Positions 9,047-18,132 are shown, counted from the stretch's first letter. The stretch is DNA of 64,000 bases from Metallibacterium scheffleri (GCF_002077135.1 NZ_LDOS01000001.1:1114340-1178339); one strand, 5' to 3'. Notes: generated by a model not told the origin, from the letters alone. Made by a program: numbers and translations.

Positions 9047-11520
9047 CCATCGTGTTGATCGTGCTGGCGCTGTTGGCGCTGTCGTTGCTGCTGGCGTTCC
9101 TGCGCGGCAGCGCCTGGTTGTGGTCGGTGTCGAGCATCGTGCTGGCGGCGGTCATGGGCTTGATCGAGGGCAGTGCGCGCGAGGCGCTCATCGCCGCCAT
9201 CGTGCTGGCCGTGCTGAGCTTGCCGTTCGCCATCGTGCCGCTGCGCCGCGTGCTGTTCAGCCGATCCTTGCTGAAAGCCTTCGCGCATGCGCTGCCGCGT
9301 CTGTCGGAGACCGAGCGCACCGCGCTGGATGCCGGCAGCGTGGGCTTCGAGGCCGAGCTGTTCTCGGGCAAGCCCGACTGGCACAAGCTGCTGGCCGAGC
9401 CCAAGCCGGTGCTCAGCGCCGCGGAACAGGCCTTCATGGACGGCCCGGTGGAGCAGTTGTGCGCGATGCTCGACGATTGGCACATCACCCACGAGCTGGC
9501 CGATCTGCCGCCCGAGGTGTGGGCGTTCCTCAAGCGCGAAAAATTCTTCGGCATGATCATCCCCAGGCGCTACGGCGGCCTGGAGTTCTCGGCGCTGGCG
9601 CATTCGGCGGTGCTGCAGAAGGTCTCCAGCATCTGCCCCACGGCCTCATCGACCATCGCCGTGCCCAACTCGCTGGGCCCGGCCGAGCTGTTGCTGCACT
9701 ACGGCAGCGAGCAGCAGAAGGACTATTACCTGCCGCGCCTCGCCGATGGCCGCGAGGTGCCGTGCTTCGCGCTCACCGGGCCGTATGCGGGCTCGGATGC
9801 CACGTCGATTCCTGACTACGGCATCGTCTGCAGGGGCTTGTGGAAGGGCGAGGAAGTGCCCGGCGTGCGGCTCACCTTCGACAAGCGCTACATCACCCTG
9901 GCACCAGTCGCCACGATCATCGGCCTGGCGTTTCGCCTGTATGACCCCGAACACCTGATCGGCGACAGCGAGGATCGCGGCATCACCCTCGCGCTGATCC
10001 CGCGCGAGACGCCGGGGCTGGATATCGGGCGCCGGCACATGCCGTTGAACATCCCGTTCCAGAACGGCCCGGTGCGCGGCAAGGACGTGTTCGTACCGCT
10101 GACGCAACTGATCGGCGGGCCGGATATGGCCGGCCACGGCTGGCGCATGCTGGTCGAGAACCTGTCGGTCGGGCGCGCGATTTCGCTGCCATCCAATGCC
10201 GCCGGTTTCGCGCGCCTGGCGGTCGCCGCTAGCGGCGCCTACGCGCGCCTGCGCAAGCAGTTCGGGCTGTCCATCGCGCGTTTCGAGGGTGTCGAGGAAG
10301 CGCTGGCGCGCATCGGCGGCATGAGCTATCTGGTCACCGCGCTGTCGCGTTCCACCGCGGCGGCGGTCGATCGTGGCGAGAAGCCGGCGGTCACCTCGGC
10401 CATCGCCAAGTACCACGCCACCGAGATCGGCCGCGAGGTGGTGCGCGACGCCATGGATGTGCACGGCGGCAAGGGCATCATCCTCGGCCCGGGCAATTAT
10501 CTGGGGCGCAACTGGCAGGGCGCGCCGATCAGCATCACCGTCGAGGGCGCCAACATCATGACGCGCTCGCTGATGATCTTCGGCCAAGGGGCCATTCGCT
10601 GCCATCCCTGGGTGCTCAAGGAAATGGCCGCCGTGGCCGAGCCCGACCGGCGCAAGGCGCTGCGCGATTTCGACGCGGCGCTGTTCGGCCACGTCGGCTT
10701 CGGCCTGTCCAACGCGGTGCGCAGTTTCGTTCTGGCGATGAGTCTGGGGCGGCTCAGCAATGCGCCGGGTGACGCGCACATCCAGCGCTATTACCGCAAG
10801 CTCAACCGCTACTCGGCCGCGCTGGCGCTGTGCGCGGACGTGGCCATGGGCACGCTGGGCGGGCGCCTGAAATTCAAGGAGAAACTCTCCGCGCGCCTCG
10901 GCGATGTGCTCAGTTATCTGTACATCGGCAGCGCCCTGCTCAAGCGCTACGAGGACAACGGTCGCCCCGAGGCCGAGCGTCCGCTGCTGGCATTCGCGTT
11001 CCACGAAAGCATCTGGCGCCTGCAGAACGCGCTGGACGGCGTGATCCGCAACTTCCCCATCCGCCCGGTGGCGTGGCTGCTGCGTGTGCTGGTGTTTCCG
11101 CTGGGCCGGCGCGAGGTGCCGCCGTCCGACCGGCTGGGGCGGCGCGTGGCCGCCGCCATCACCGCGCCCGGCGCGGCGCGCGCGATGATGCTGGAGTGGT
11201 GTTATCTCACGCCGAGCGCCAACCACCCGGTCGGGCGCCTGCATGCGCTGCTGGCGGACGTGGTCGCCGCCGAGCCGGTCGAACGCAAGCTGCAAAAGGC
11301 GCTGAAGGCCGGCCTGGTCAAGGCGCACGAGTACGCCGCGCAGGTGGACGCGGCGGTGCGCGCCGGTGCCATCACGGCCAGCGAAGGCGCCCTGCTCAAG
11401 CACGTGCGCGAGGCCGGCGCCGAATTCATCAACGTCGATGACTTCGATCCGGCCGATTTGCGCGCGGGCGCTGCTGCACGCGCCACGCCTGCCAGCGCGG
11501 ACGCGACGCGCGTGGCCTGA
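9043..11520 (+). CDS. fadE: acyl-CoA dehydrogenase, FadE type
   Basis: 825 aa, close to E. coli FadE (814 aa) and much longer than ordinary acyl-CoA dehydrogenases. It catalyses the first, FAD-dependent oxidation of fatty acid beta-oxidation. The N-terminus has two hydrophobic segments (residues 2-18 and 25-45), consistent with membrane association. The dehydrogenase core follows, with PCFALTGPYAGSDATSIPDY at the flavin site and MDVHGGKGIILGPGNYLGR in the C-terminal helical domain. The last 250 residues are the FadE-specific extension (DUF1974 type). It overlaps the preceding hydrolase by 4 nt and is probably controlled by the divergent TetR regulator. Confidence 0.95.
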   Translation: MTIVLIVLALLALSLLLAFLRGSAWLWSVSSIVLAAVMGLIEGSAREALIAAIVLAVLSLPFAIVPLRRVLFSRSLLKAFAHALPRLSETERTALDAGSVGFEAELFSGKPDWHKLLAEPKPVLSAAEQAFMDGPVEQLCAMLDDWHITHELADLPPEVWAFLKREKFFGMIIPRRYGGLEFSALAHSAVLQKVSSICPTASSTIAVPNSLGPAELLLHYGSEQQKDYYLPRLADGREVPCFALTGPYAGSDATSIPDYGIVCRGLWKGEEVPGVRLTFDKRYITLAPVATIIGLAFRLYDPEHLIGDSEDRGITLALIPRETPGLDIGRRHMPLNIPFQNGPVRGKDVFVPLTQLIGGPDMAGHGWRMLVENLSVGRAISLPSNAAGFARLAVAASGAYARLRKQFGLSIARFEGVEEALARIGGMSYLVTALSRSTAAAVDRGEKPAVTSAIAKYHATEIGREVVRDAMDVHGGKGIILGPGNYLGRNWQGAPISITVEGANIMTRSLMIFGQGAIRCHPWVLKEMAAVAEPDRRKALRDFDAALFGHVGFGLSNAVRSFVLAMSLGRLSNAPGDAHIQRYYRKLNRYSAALALCADVAMGTLGGRLKFKEKLSARLGDVLSYLYIGSALLKRYEDNGRPEAERPLLAFAFHESIWRLQNALDGVIRNFPIRPVAWLLRVLVFPLGRREVPPSDRLGRRVAAAITAPGAARAMMLEWCYLTPSANHPVGRLHALLADVVAAEPVERKLQKALKAGLVKAHEYAAQVDAAVRAGAITASEGALLKHVREAGAEFINVDDFDPADLRAGAAARATPASADATRVA

Positions 11521-11632
11521 AGGGATCCGGGACGGGCACGTTGTGGTTTCATATCAACGTGTATTCGCCAAGATCAGATTCTTCGAGCGAACGGCCGGTC
11601 GTTTGGGCTCGTCTCCCCGCGCAAGTCGGCTC

Positions 11633-11701
11633 GTCATCCCCGCGCAGGCGGGGATCCATCGCTTGCTGAAGTCACTGGATCCCCGCCTGCGCGGGGATGA
11701 C
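11633..11701. repeat. REP-like perfect 25-bp inverted repeat
   Basis: Bases 11633-11657 (GTCATCCCCGCGCAGGCGGG followed by GATCC) and 11677-11701 are exact reverse complements separated by 19 nt. The same unit recurs at 26391-26506. Immediately downstream, a GGCGGGGATGACGATGA unit is repeated in tandem (about 11690-11735). The 11521-11903 gap between fadE and prfC holds this repeat and no convincing gene. Position and sequence fit REP/BIME elements, which can act as transcript ends. Confidence 0.8.
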
Positions 11702-11903
11702 GATGAGGCGGCGGGGATGACGATGAGGCGGCGGGGAACGAAAGACAAGGCCATTCCCACTGGATTCCCGCCCCGCCTTCATGGGGGCAGGCCTTGCGCG
11801 GGGATGCAGCCTGATCATTCTCGATGGTTGATTGCCATTTCGTATCAGTCCGCATCGGCGCAGACCGCGCGCAGCACCCGGGCAGACTCGATGCGTGGCG
11901 TGC

Positions 11904-13505
11904 TCAGCCCGCCAGCGCAGTCGCATGCTCGCGCGTGGCCGCGAACGTCACGCCGGGCGCGCGTTCCTGGGCGAGCTGCAAGTTCACGCGCGAGGGGGCC
12001 AGATAGACCAGTTCGCCGGCTGCATCCACGGCCAGGTTCATGGCGTATTTCTCGCGGAATTCCTCGAGTGTTTTCGCATCGCTGCAGCGTACCCAGCGTG
12101 CCGTGACGACGCCCACCGCCTCGAAGCCGGCATCCACGCCGTATTCGTCCCGGAGGCGATACGCGACGACCTCGAACTGCAGTGCGCCGACCGCGCCGAG
12201 GATCAGATCATTCGACAGCAGCGGGCGGAAGAACTGCGTGGCGCCTTCCTCGGACAGTTGCGCCAGCCCTTTGTGCAATTGCTTGAGCTTGAGCGGATCG
12301 CGCAGCCGCGCACGCCGGAACAGCTCCGGCGCGAAGTTGGGAATGCCGGTATAGGTGAGTTTCTCGCCGGCGCTGAAGGTGTCGCCGATGGCGATGGTGC
12401 CGTGGTTGTGCAGTCCGATCACATCGCCCGGCCAGGCGCTTTCGGCGATCTCGCGGTCCGCGGCCATGAAGGTCAGCGCGTTGGCCAGCTTCACCTCTTT
12501 TCCGGTGCGCACCTGCAGCGCCTTCATGCCCGCCGCGTAGTGGCCCGAGCACACGCGCAGAAACGCCACGCGGTCGCGGTGCTGCGGGTCCATGTTGGCC
12601 TGGATCTTGAACACGAAGCCGCTGAAATTTTCCTCGACGGGATCGACCGGACGGGTGATGGTGGCGCGTGGTCGCGGCGCAGGCGCGTGTTCGACGAAGA
12701 AATCCAGCAGCAACTGCACGCCGAAGTTGTTCACCGCCGAGCCGAAGAACACCGGCGCCTGCTGCCCGGCCAGGTAGGCCGCGCGGTCGAACGGATGCGA
12801 GGCGCCCTGCACCAGTTCCAGCTCGTCGCGCAGTTCGCGCAGCGCCTGCGCGCCGATGCGCGCCAGCAGCTCGGGGGCGTCGAGGCCCTTGAAGATCGTG
12901 GAATCCTGGCGCGTGAAGTTGCGCCCCGGCTCGTACAGGTGCACCTCGTCGTCGAGCAGGTGATAGACGCCCTTGAGGCTGGAGCCCATGCCGATGGGCC
13001 AGGTGATCGGCGCGCACTGGATCTGCAGCACCGACTCGATCTCGTCGAGCAGGTCGATCGGCGCGCGGCCCTCGCGGTCGAGCTTGTTGACGAAGCTCAT
13101 GATCGGTGTGTCGCGCAGCCGGCACACGTCCATCAGCTTGATGGTGCGCTCCTCCACGCCCTTGGCGCAGTCGATCACCATCAGTGCCGAGTCCACCGCG
13201 GTGAGCACGCGGTAGGTGTCCTCGGAGAAATCCGCGTGGCCGGGCGTGTCCAGCAGATTGACGATGCGCCCGGCGTAGGGAAACTGCATCACCGAGCTGG
13301 TCACCGAGATGCCGCGTTCTTTCTCCAGCGCCATCCAGTCGGAGGTGGCATGTCGCGCGGCCTTGCGCCCCTTGACCGAGCCGGCCATCTGGATGGCGCC
13401 GCCGAACAGCAGCAGTTTTTCGGTCAGCGTGGTCTTGCCCGCATCCGGGTGCGAGATGATGGCGAAGGTGCGTCGGCGGCGGGTTTCGTCGAGGTGCGCG
13501 GACAT
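11904..13505 (-). CDS. prfC: peptide chain release factor 3
   Basis: 533 aa (E. coli RF3 has 529). This translational GTPase removes RF1/RF2 from the ribosome after peptide release. The start is ATG at 13505-13503 ([20 protein letters not shown]). G-motifs are complete: G1 [16 protein letters not shown]3 [16 protein letters not shown] and G4 [11 protein letters not shown]. The RF3-specific region [16 protein letters not shown] and the C-terminal [20 protein letters not shown] confirm RF3 rather than EF-G. It is a stand-alone minus-strand gene, divergent from metZ. Confidence 0.97.
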   Translation of the reverse strand: MSAHLDETRRRRTFAIISHPDAGKTTLTEKLLLFGGAIQMAGSVKGRKAARHATSDWMALEKERGISVTSSVMQFPYAGRIVNLLDTPGHADFSEDTYRVLTAVDSALMVIDCAKGVEERTIKLMDVCRLRDTPIMSFVNKLDREGRAPIDLLDEIESVLQIQCAPITWPIGMGSSLKGVYHLLDDEVHLYEPGRNFTRQDSTIFKGLDAPELLARIGAQALRELRDELELVQGASHPFDRAAYLAGQQAPVFFGSAVNNFGVQLLLDFFVEHAPAPRPRATITRPVDPVEENFSGFVFKIQANMDPQHRDRVAFLRVCSGHYAAGMKALQVRTGKEVKLANALTFMAADREIAESAWPGDVIGLHNHGTIAIGDTFSAGEKLTYTGIPNFAPELFRRARLRDPLKLKQLHKGLAQLSEEGATQFFRPLLSNDLILGAVGALQFEVVAYRLRDEYGVDAGFEAVGVVTARWVRCSDAKTLEEFREKYAMNLAVDAAGELVYLAPSRVNLQLAQERAPGVTFAATREHATALAG

Positions 13506-13666
13506 GGTGACCCACGGATGGCAGCAAGCCGGCCATTGTAGCGGTGCCGGTGCGTGACGCCGCGCTTGCGCCGCACGCGCCGGCCCCCGCGCTACCATCG
13601 CCCATGGCCGCAGGCCGTGCCGGCGTGTTCGTGCCGGGATCCGAACTCAACGCGACGGGGTTGCAC

Positions 13667-14845
13667 ATGGGCAGTGATTTTCCGCAGGATTTCGACACGC
13701 TCGCGGTGCGCGCCGGACAGGTGCGCGGCAGCGAGGGCGAGCACGCCGAGGCGATCTATGCGACCTCCAGCTTCGCCTACGGCAGCGCGGCCGAGGCCGC
13801 GGCACGGTTTTCCGGCGCCACGCCGGGCAACGTCTATTCGCGTTTCACCAATCCCACCGTGCGCACGTTCCAGGATCGCCTGGCCGCGCTGGAAGGCGGC
13901 GCGGCCTGCGTGGCCACCGCGTCCGGCATGGCCGCCATCCTGGCCACCTGCATGGGTCTGCTGCAGCAGGGCGACCACGTGGTGTGCTCGCGCAGCGTGT
14001 TCGGCTCGACGATCAATCTGTTCGAGCGTTACCTCAAGCGCTTCGGCGTGCAGGTGGATTTCGTCGCGCAGACCGAGCTGTCGGCCTGGTCCGCCGCGAT
14101 CCGTCCGAACACGCGGCTGCTGTTCGCGGAAACGCCCTCGAATCCCCTGCTCGAGCTGGTCGATATCGCCGCGCTGGCCGAGCTGGCGCATGCGCACGGC
14201 GCGTTGCTGGCGATCGACAATTGCCTGTGCACGCCGGCGCTGCAGCGACCGCTGGCGCTGGGCGCCGATCTGGTGATCCATTCCGCCACCAAGTACCTCG
14301 ATGGCCAGGGCCGCTGCCTCGGCGGAGCCGTGGTCGGCGATGCCGAGCGCGTGGGCAAGGACATCTTCGGATTCCTGCGCAGCGCCGGGCCCAGCATGAG
14401 TCCGTTCAATGCCTGGGTATTTCTCAAGGGCCTGGAAACGCTGCGTCTGCGCATGCGCGCACACTGCGAGAATGCGCAGCGCCTGGCGCTCTGGCTGCAG
14501 GGGCAAGCGCAGGTCGAACGGGTGTATTACCCAGGACTCGCCACGCACCTACAGCACGCGCTGGCGCAGCGGCAACAGGAAGGTTTTGGCGGCATCGTGG
14601 CGTTCGAGGTGCGCGGCGGTCAGCAGGCCGCGTGGCGCGTGGTGGATGCCACGCGCATGATCTCGATCACCGGCAATCTCGGCGACAGCAAGAGCACGAT
14701 CACGCACCCGGCGACGACCACGCACGGCCGCATGAGCACCGCGCAGCGCGCCGAGGCTGGCATCAGCGACGGCCTGCTGCGCGTCTCGGTAGGCCTGGAA
14801 TCCGTCACCGACATCATCGACGACCTCGCGCGCGGCCTCGGCTGA
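13667..14845 (+). CDS. metZ: O-succinylhomoserine sulfhydrylase (Cys/Met metabolism PLP enzyme)
   Basis: 392 aa from ATG 13667 (MGSDFPQDFDTLAVRAGQVR); the frame is open upstream but that part is not conserved-looking. It is a PLP enzyme of the Cys/Met metabolism family, expected to make homocysteine from activated homoserine and sulfide. Features: YSRFTNPTVRTFQDRLAALE at the substrate/PLP site, DHVVCSRSVFGSTI, the PLP-lysine motif LVIHSATKYLDGQGRCLGG, and the C-terminal TGNLGDSKSTITHPATTTH seen in sulfhydrylases. The GQGRCLGG after the lysine is typical of MetZ rather than MetB. It lies near metX and hom. Cystathionine gamma-synthase activity cannot be excluded by sequence alone. Confidence 0.85.
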   Translation: MGSDFPQDFDTLAVRAGQVRGSEGEHAEAIYATSSFAYGSAAEAAARFSGATPGNVYSRFTNPTVRTFQDRLAALEGGAACVATASGMAAILATCMGLLQQGDHVVCSRSVFGSTINLFERYLKRFGVQVDFVAQTELSAWSAAIRPNTRLLFAETPSNPLLELVDIAALAELAHAHGALLAIDNCLCTPALQRPLALGADLVIHSATKYLDGQGRCLGGAVVGDAERVGKDIFGFLRSAGPSMSPFNAWVFLKGLETLRLRMRAHCENAQRLALWLQGQAQVERVYYPGLATHLQHALAQRQQEGFGGIVAFEVRGGQQAAWRVVDATRMISITGNLGDSKSTITHPATTTHGRMSTAQRAEAGISDGLLRVSVGLESVTDIIDDLARGLG

Positions 14846-14893
14846 TCGCGCTTCGACGAGGCCGGAGTCTGCGCTTCTCAACAGCGAAGCTGG

Positions 14894-15637
14894 TCATCCA
14901 GGAGGCGGGACAGCGAAAGGCGCTGGATGGCGGTGAGGCGGCGGCAGGGCACGCAGGGTCACCACGAGCACGTCGCGCCAGGCCGGCAGCGCGGGGTCAA
15001 TGGGCTGCACCGCGGTCACGCCGTGCAGCACGCGCGTGTCGTCCACCAGCGCCGCGTCCAGCGGCGCGGACAAGGTGAACTCGCCCAGCTGCCTGCCATC
15101 CGGCGCGTGGATCGTGGTGCTGCCGTGGCGCACGTTGCGGCGTTCGATCAGCAGCACCAGCACCCAGTCCACGCCATCGCGATGACTGCCCTCCGGGGTG
15201 GGCTCGCCGGCGGCATCCGCGCGTGCCTCGATGCGGAACTGGTGCACCTCCACGTGCCATCGGCGCACTGCGGGCGACAACGGCGCGAACAGAGCGTGCG
15301 CGCTGCGCAGGATGCACAGCAGGCTGGCGCTGGCGGTGATCGCGGGCAGGATCGGCGCGAACCAGCGTTCGATGCCGCCCTGCAACGCGTTGTAGTGGAC
15401 GCTTTGGTAGTGCGGCTGCGCTACTTCGAGGCGGATCGCGGCGGCATCGAGCGTGAACACCGCGTAGCGTCGTCGCCGCTGGCGTCCCAGCGCGGCAAGG
15501 TAGGTGTCCGGTTCGAGCTGGTTCCAGCTCGCGGCGAAGGCGGGCCAGTCGCGCAGGCTGCCATGGGATTCGAGCCACGCGCGCATGCGGGTGGCGGGAA
15601 TGCGCGCGAAACCGGCGCGGGACAGATCGGTGGGCAT
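14894..15637 (-). CDS. 2OG-Fe dioxygenase family protein (amino-acid hydroxylase type)
   Basis: 247 aa from ATG at 15637-15635 (MPTDLSRAGFARIPATRMRA). It matches the PF10014-type family: a metal H-x-D in TPEGSHRDGVDWVLVLLIER (His and Asp near residues 150-152), a distal His in DDTRVLHGVTAVQPID, and a following Arg for 2-oxoglutarate (VLVVTLRAL). Known relatives hydroxylate free L-amino acids such as isoleucine or leucine, and some oxidise methionine to its sulfoxide. It is divergent from the SAM-controlled metX-hom unit and downstream of convergent metZ, so a link to methionine metabolism is plausible but unproven. Confidence 0.75.
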   Translation of the reverse strand: MPTDLSRAGFARIPATRMRAWLESHGSLRDWPAFAASWNQLEPDTYLAALGRQRRRRYAVFTLDAAAIRLEVAQPHYQSVHYNALQGGIERWFAPILPAITASASLLCILRSAHALFAPLSPAVRRWHVEVHQFRIEARADAAGEPTPEGSHRDGVDWVLVLLIERRNVRHGSTTIHAPDGRQLGEFTLSAPLDAALVDDTRVLHGVTAVQPIDPALPAWRDVLVVTLRALPPPHRHPAPFAVPPPG

Positions 15638-15751
15638 GGGGTGGCGCGATGGGTGATGCGCAAACGCGGCAGGCGCGGCGCGGGCGCGCAGCATAGCGCC
15701 GCACCGCGCGGTGGTCACGGCGTGCACGCCGCACGATGTCAATGGACGTAC

Positions 15752-15767
15752 AGACGTCTAAACGTCT
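15752..15767. promoter_or_regulatory. tandem MetJ-box-like operator upstream of metX
   Basis: AGACGTCT (15752-15759) is directly followed by AAACGTCT (15760-15767). The consensus half-site of the MetJ repressor is AGACGTCT in tandem 8-bp units. Flanking octamers GGACGTAC (15744-15751) and ATTGACAT (15768-15775) are weaker matches. The same bases also read as an inverted repeat, AGACGT-CTAA-ACGTCT, so another dimeric regulator is possible. The site abuts the metX -35 box, where a repressor would block RNA polymerase. Confidence 0.6.
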
Positions 15768-15768
15768 A

Positions 15769-15797
15769 TTGACATGTTACTGATGCGCGCCTAGAGT
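15769..15797 (+). promoter_or_regulatory. sigma-70 promoter of metX-hom
   Basis: A perfect -35 hexamer TTGACA (15769-15774), a 17-nt spacer and the -10 hexamer TAGAGT (15792-15797, four of six consensus bases). Transcription would begin near 15804, the first base of the riboswitch, so the riboswitch occupies the whole 5' leader. Confidence 0.75.
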
Positions 15798-15803
15798 GCG
15801 CGC

Positions 15804-15915
15804 ACCTCATCCAGATCGGCGTAGGGACAGGCCCAGTGACGCCGAGGCAGCCAGCGCGATGCGCAAGGTGCCAATTCCTGCGGAGCGCGCATGGTGCGCG
15901 ATCCGGAAGATGGGC
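15804..15915 (+). ncRNA. SAM-I (S-box) riboswitch aptamer
   Basis: The conserved S-box core is readable. P1 is CTCATC (15806-15811) pairing with GATGGG (15909-15914), with one G-U. Then AGATCGGCG and GTAGGGACAGGCCCAGTGA (P2 with kink-turn), CCGAGGCAGCC (P3), the diagnostic J3/4 AAGGTGCCAATTCCTGCGG (15865-15883), and P4 GCGCGC/GTGCGC. The aptamer binds S-adenosylmethionine. It lies in the leader of metX-hom, where it should lower expression when SAM is plentiful. S-boxes are known upstream of methionine genes in Xanthomonadales. Confidence 0.93.
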
Positions 15916-15972
15916 GGGCGCGGATGGTCTGCGCTGCGCGCTTCCGGAGTCCGCGGGACTGGATCACCGGAG
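15902..15972 (+). promoter_or_regulatory. predicted expression platform: ribosome-site sequestering switch
   Basis: TCCGGAAG (15902-15909, running into the 3' strand of P1) is exactly complementary to CTTCCGGA (15941-15948). The same downstream strand (TTCCGG, 15942-15947) can instead pair with CCGGAG (15967-15972), the metX ribosome site 6 nt before ATG 15979, enclosing a small AGTCC/GGACT hairpin. With SAM, P1 forms and the strand is free to mask the ribosome site; without SAM it is captured upstream and translation opens. No U-tract follows, so translational control is favoured. This is a pairing prediction only. Confidence 0.6.
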
Positions 15973-15978
15973 CCACCG

Positions 15979-17010
15979 ATGAGCCTGCTCGATCTGCAAC
16001 CCGCCCGGCACGCGCTGGCGCAATCCACGACTTCGGCATCCGCGCCGCACGACAGCGACCTGCATGAAGGCGAAGCGCGGCTGTGGTTGCGGCCCGCGCA
16101 CGGCCACGAGGCGCGCGCGCTGCGCGTGGCATGGCGCCTGCACGGGCCGGCCGCAGCGCCGGTCATCGCGGTGCTGGGCGGCATCTCGGCGGACCGGCAG
16201 GTGGCCGACGCCGCCGGGCAGCCCGGCTGGTGGCAGACGCAGACCGCGCGCGACGGCGCGCTGGATGTCGCGCGCTGGCGCGTGCTCAGTTTCGACTGGC
16301 TGGATGCGGAAAGCCTGGCGGCTGACGCCGTCGACAGCCGTGACCAGGCGCAGGCCCTGGCCGGCGTGCTCGATGCGCTGGGCATCGCGCGCCTGCATGC
16401 GCTGGTGGGAGCGTCCTACGGCGCGATGGTCGGGCTGGCTTTCGCCGCGCAGTTTCCGGCGCGGCTGCGGCGCTTGATCGCCATCGCCGGTGCGCACCGC
16501 GCGCACCCGCAGGCCGCGGCGCTGCGCGCGGTGCAGCGCGGCATCGTGCGCCTCGCGCTGGACAGCGGCGACGCCGCGCGCGGCCTGGCGTTGGCGCGGC
16601 AACTGGCGATGATCGGCTACCGCAGCCCGCGTGAACTGGCGCGGCGCTTCGATGCGCCGGCCGTGCTCGCCGCGGGCCGCGTGCGCGTGGCCGCGGAGGA
16701 CTGGCTGGAAGGTGCCGGCGCGCGTTTCGTGCAGCGCTTCGACGCGCGGCGGTTCCTGGCGTTGTCCGAATCCATCGATCTGCACGCGCTCGATCCTGCC
16801 GCGGTGCGCGTGCCGACCACGCTGATCGGCTTCAGCACCGACCAACTGGTGCCGGTGGCCGACTTGTGCGCGCTGCAGCGCGGCCTCGGCGCGCCGTGCG
16901 AGCTGCACGTGCTGGACTCCGATTACGGCCACGACGCGTTCCTCAAGGAAACCGCGGCGCTGGGCGCGCTGCTGCGCGCCGCGCTGGTGCAGGCAGCCGG
17001 CCATGCGTGA
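15979..17010 (+). CDS. metX: homoserine O-acyltransferase (MetX family)
   Basis: 343 aa from ATG 15979, behind the SAM-I riboswitch. It is an alpha/beta-hydrolase-fold acyltransferase that activates homoserine for sulfur insertion. Seen: VIAVLGGISADRQVADA (oxyanion region), the nucleophile elbow in LVGASYGAMVGLAF (Ser near residue 146), IGYRSPRELARRFD, and the Asp/His pair in LIGFSTDQLVPVADL and LDSDYGHDAFLKET. Xanthomonadales MetX homologues paired with metZ are thought to use succinyl-CoA, which fits the neighbouring metZ; acetyl specificity cannot be excluded. It is followed by hom in the same transcript. Confidence 0.88.
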   Translation: MSLLDLQPARHALAQSTTSASAPHDSDLHEGEARLWLRPAHGHEARALRVAWRLHGPAAAPVIAVLGGISADRQVADAAGQPGWWQTQTARDGALDVARWRVLSFDWLDAESLAADAVDSRDQAQALAGVLDALGIARLHALVGASYGAMVGLAFAAQFPARLRRLIAIAGAHRAHPQAAALRAVQRGIVRLALDSGDAARGLALARQLAMIGYRSPRELARRFDAPAVLAAGRVRVAAEDWLEGAGARFVQRFDARRFLALSESIDLHALDPAAVRVPTTLIGFSTDQLVPVADLCALQRGLGAPCELHVLDSDYGHDAFLKETAALGALLRAALVQAAGHA

Positions 17011-17052
17011 GCGTGCATGGGTCGGGCACGCCGCCGCGCGCAAGGTGCCGGC

Positions 17053-18132
17053 GTGAATGCGCTGCTGGCCGGGCAGGCGTCGCTGCCGCGCGCGTTGCGG
17101 CGGCGCCACGCCGTGGTGCTGCTCGGCACCGGCATGGTCGGCGGCGCATTCCTCAGGTTGCTGGACACGCCGGCGGGCGCGGCGCTGGGCCTGGTCGGCG
17201 CGGCCAACTCGCGCCATCAGCAGACCGATCCCGCGGGCCTGGCCGAGCGCAGCCTGCGTGAGCGGCTGGCTGTCGCCGGCGCCGCGCGCGACGACGCGGC
17301 CCTGCTGGCCGCGCTGGATGCCGACGCGGCAGTGCACAAGGTGATCATCGATGCCAGCGCCAGCGCGGTGCTGGCCGCGCGCCACCCGGCGTGGCTGGCG
17401 CGCGGCTACCACGTGGTCACCGCCAACAAGGCGCTGGCCGGCGGCGATCTGCAAGGTTGGCACGCGCTACAGGCGGCGTGCGCGGGCCACGCGCGCTATG
17501 GCGATGCGGCCACGGTCGGCGCCGGTCTGCCGGTGCTGTCCACGCTGCGCCGGCTGCACGCTTGCGGCGATGCGCTGCTGTCCCTCGAAGGCGTGTTGTC
17601 CGGATCGCTGTCGTGGCTGTTCAACCGCTACGACGGCACGCGGCCGTTCTCGGCGCTGCTGCGCGAGGCGCGCGCGCGCGGCTACACCGAGCCCGATGCG
17701 CGTGCCGACCTGTCCGGCGAGGATGTCGCGCGCAAGCTGTTGATCCTGGCGCGCACGGCTGGCTTCGCGCTGACCCGCGCCGCCGTGCAGGTGGAGAACC
17801 TGGTGCCCGAGGTGCTGCGCGCGCTCGACACCGGGCAGTTCGCGGCCAACCTCGAAGCGCTGGACGCGCCGCTGGCCGCGCGCCATGCCGCGGCCACGGC
17901 ACGCGGCGCGGTGCTGCGCCATCTCGCACGCATCGATCGCCACGGCCGCGCGCAGGTGGGGCTGGTCGAGGTGGCCGCCACGCATCCGGCGGCGCATCTG
18001 CGCGGCACCGACAACCTGTTCGCGCTCAAGACCACGCGCTACCGCGCGCAGCCGCTGGTGATCCAGGGCCCCGGCGCCGGCCCGGAAATCACCGCGCAGG
18101 CGCTGCTGGGTGATGTGCTGGCGCTGGTCTGA
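17053..18132 (+). CDS. hom: homoserine dehydrogenase
   Basis: 359 aa from GTG 17053, preceded by CAAGG; ATG 17017, 36 nt upstream, is the alternative. It reduces aspartate semialdehyde to homoserine with NAD(P)H, providing the substrate of MetX encoded just upstream. Landmarks: the nucleotide-binding VVLLGTGMVGGAFLRLL near the N-terminus, GYHVVTANKALAGG, LEGVLSGSLSWLFN and the signature GYTEPDARADLSGEDVARK. There is no aspartokinase fusion and no ACT domain. It is probably co-transcribed with metX and so under the same SAM control. Confidence 0.93.
   Translation: MNALLAGQASLPRALRRRHAVVLLGTGMVGGAFLRLLDTPAGAALGLVGAANSRHQQTDPAGLAERSLRERLAVAGAARDDAALLAALDADAAVHKVIIDASASAVLAARHPAWLARGYHVVTANKALAGGDLQGWHALQAACAGHARYGDAATVGAGLPVLSTLRRLHACGDALLSLEGVLSGSLSWLFNRYDGTRPFSALLREARARGYTEPDARADLSGEDVARKLLILARTAGFALTRAAVQVENLVPEVLRALDTGQFAANLEALDAPLAARHAAATARGAVLRHLARIDRHGRAQVGLVEVAATHPAAHLRGTDNLFALKTTRYRAQPLVIQGPGAGPEITAQALLGDVLALV

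Noticed and set aside
9646..11403. 585-codon minus-strand frame opposite fadE
   Set aside because: Antisense shadow; composition is Arg/His/Gln-rich and no ribosome site or domain is visible.
11832..13541. 569-codon plus-strand frame opposite prfC
   Set aside because: prfC has all GTPase motifs on the other strand; the plus frame has no recognisable domain.
15796..15978. An N-terminal extension of MetX from an upstream start at 15796
   Set aside because: The stretch is the riboswitch; a ribosome site and the conserved start lie at 15979.
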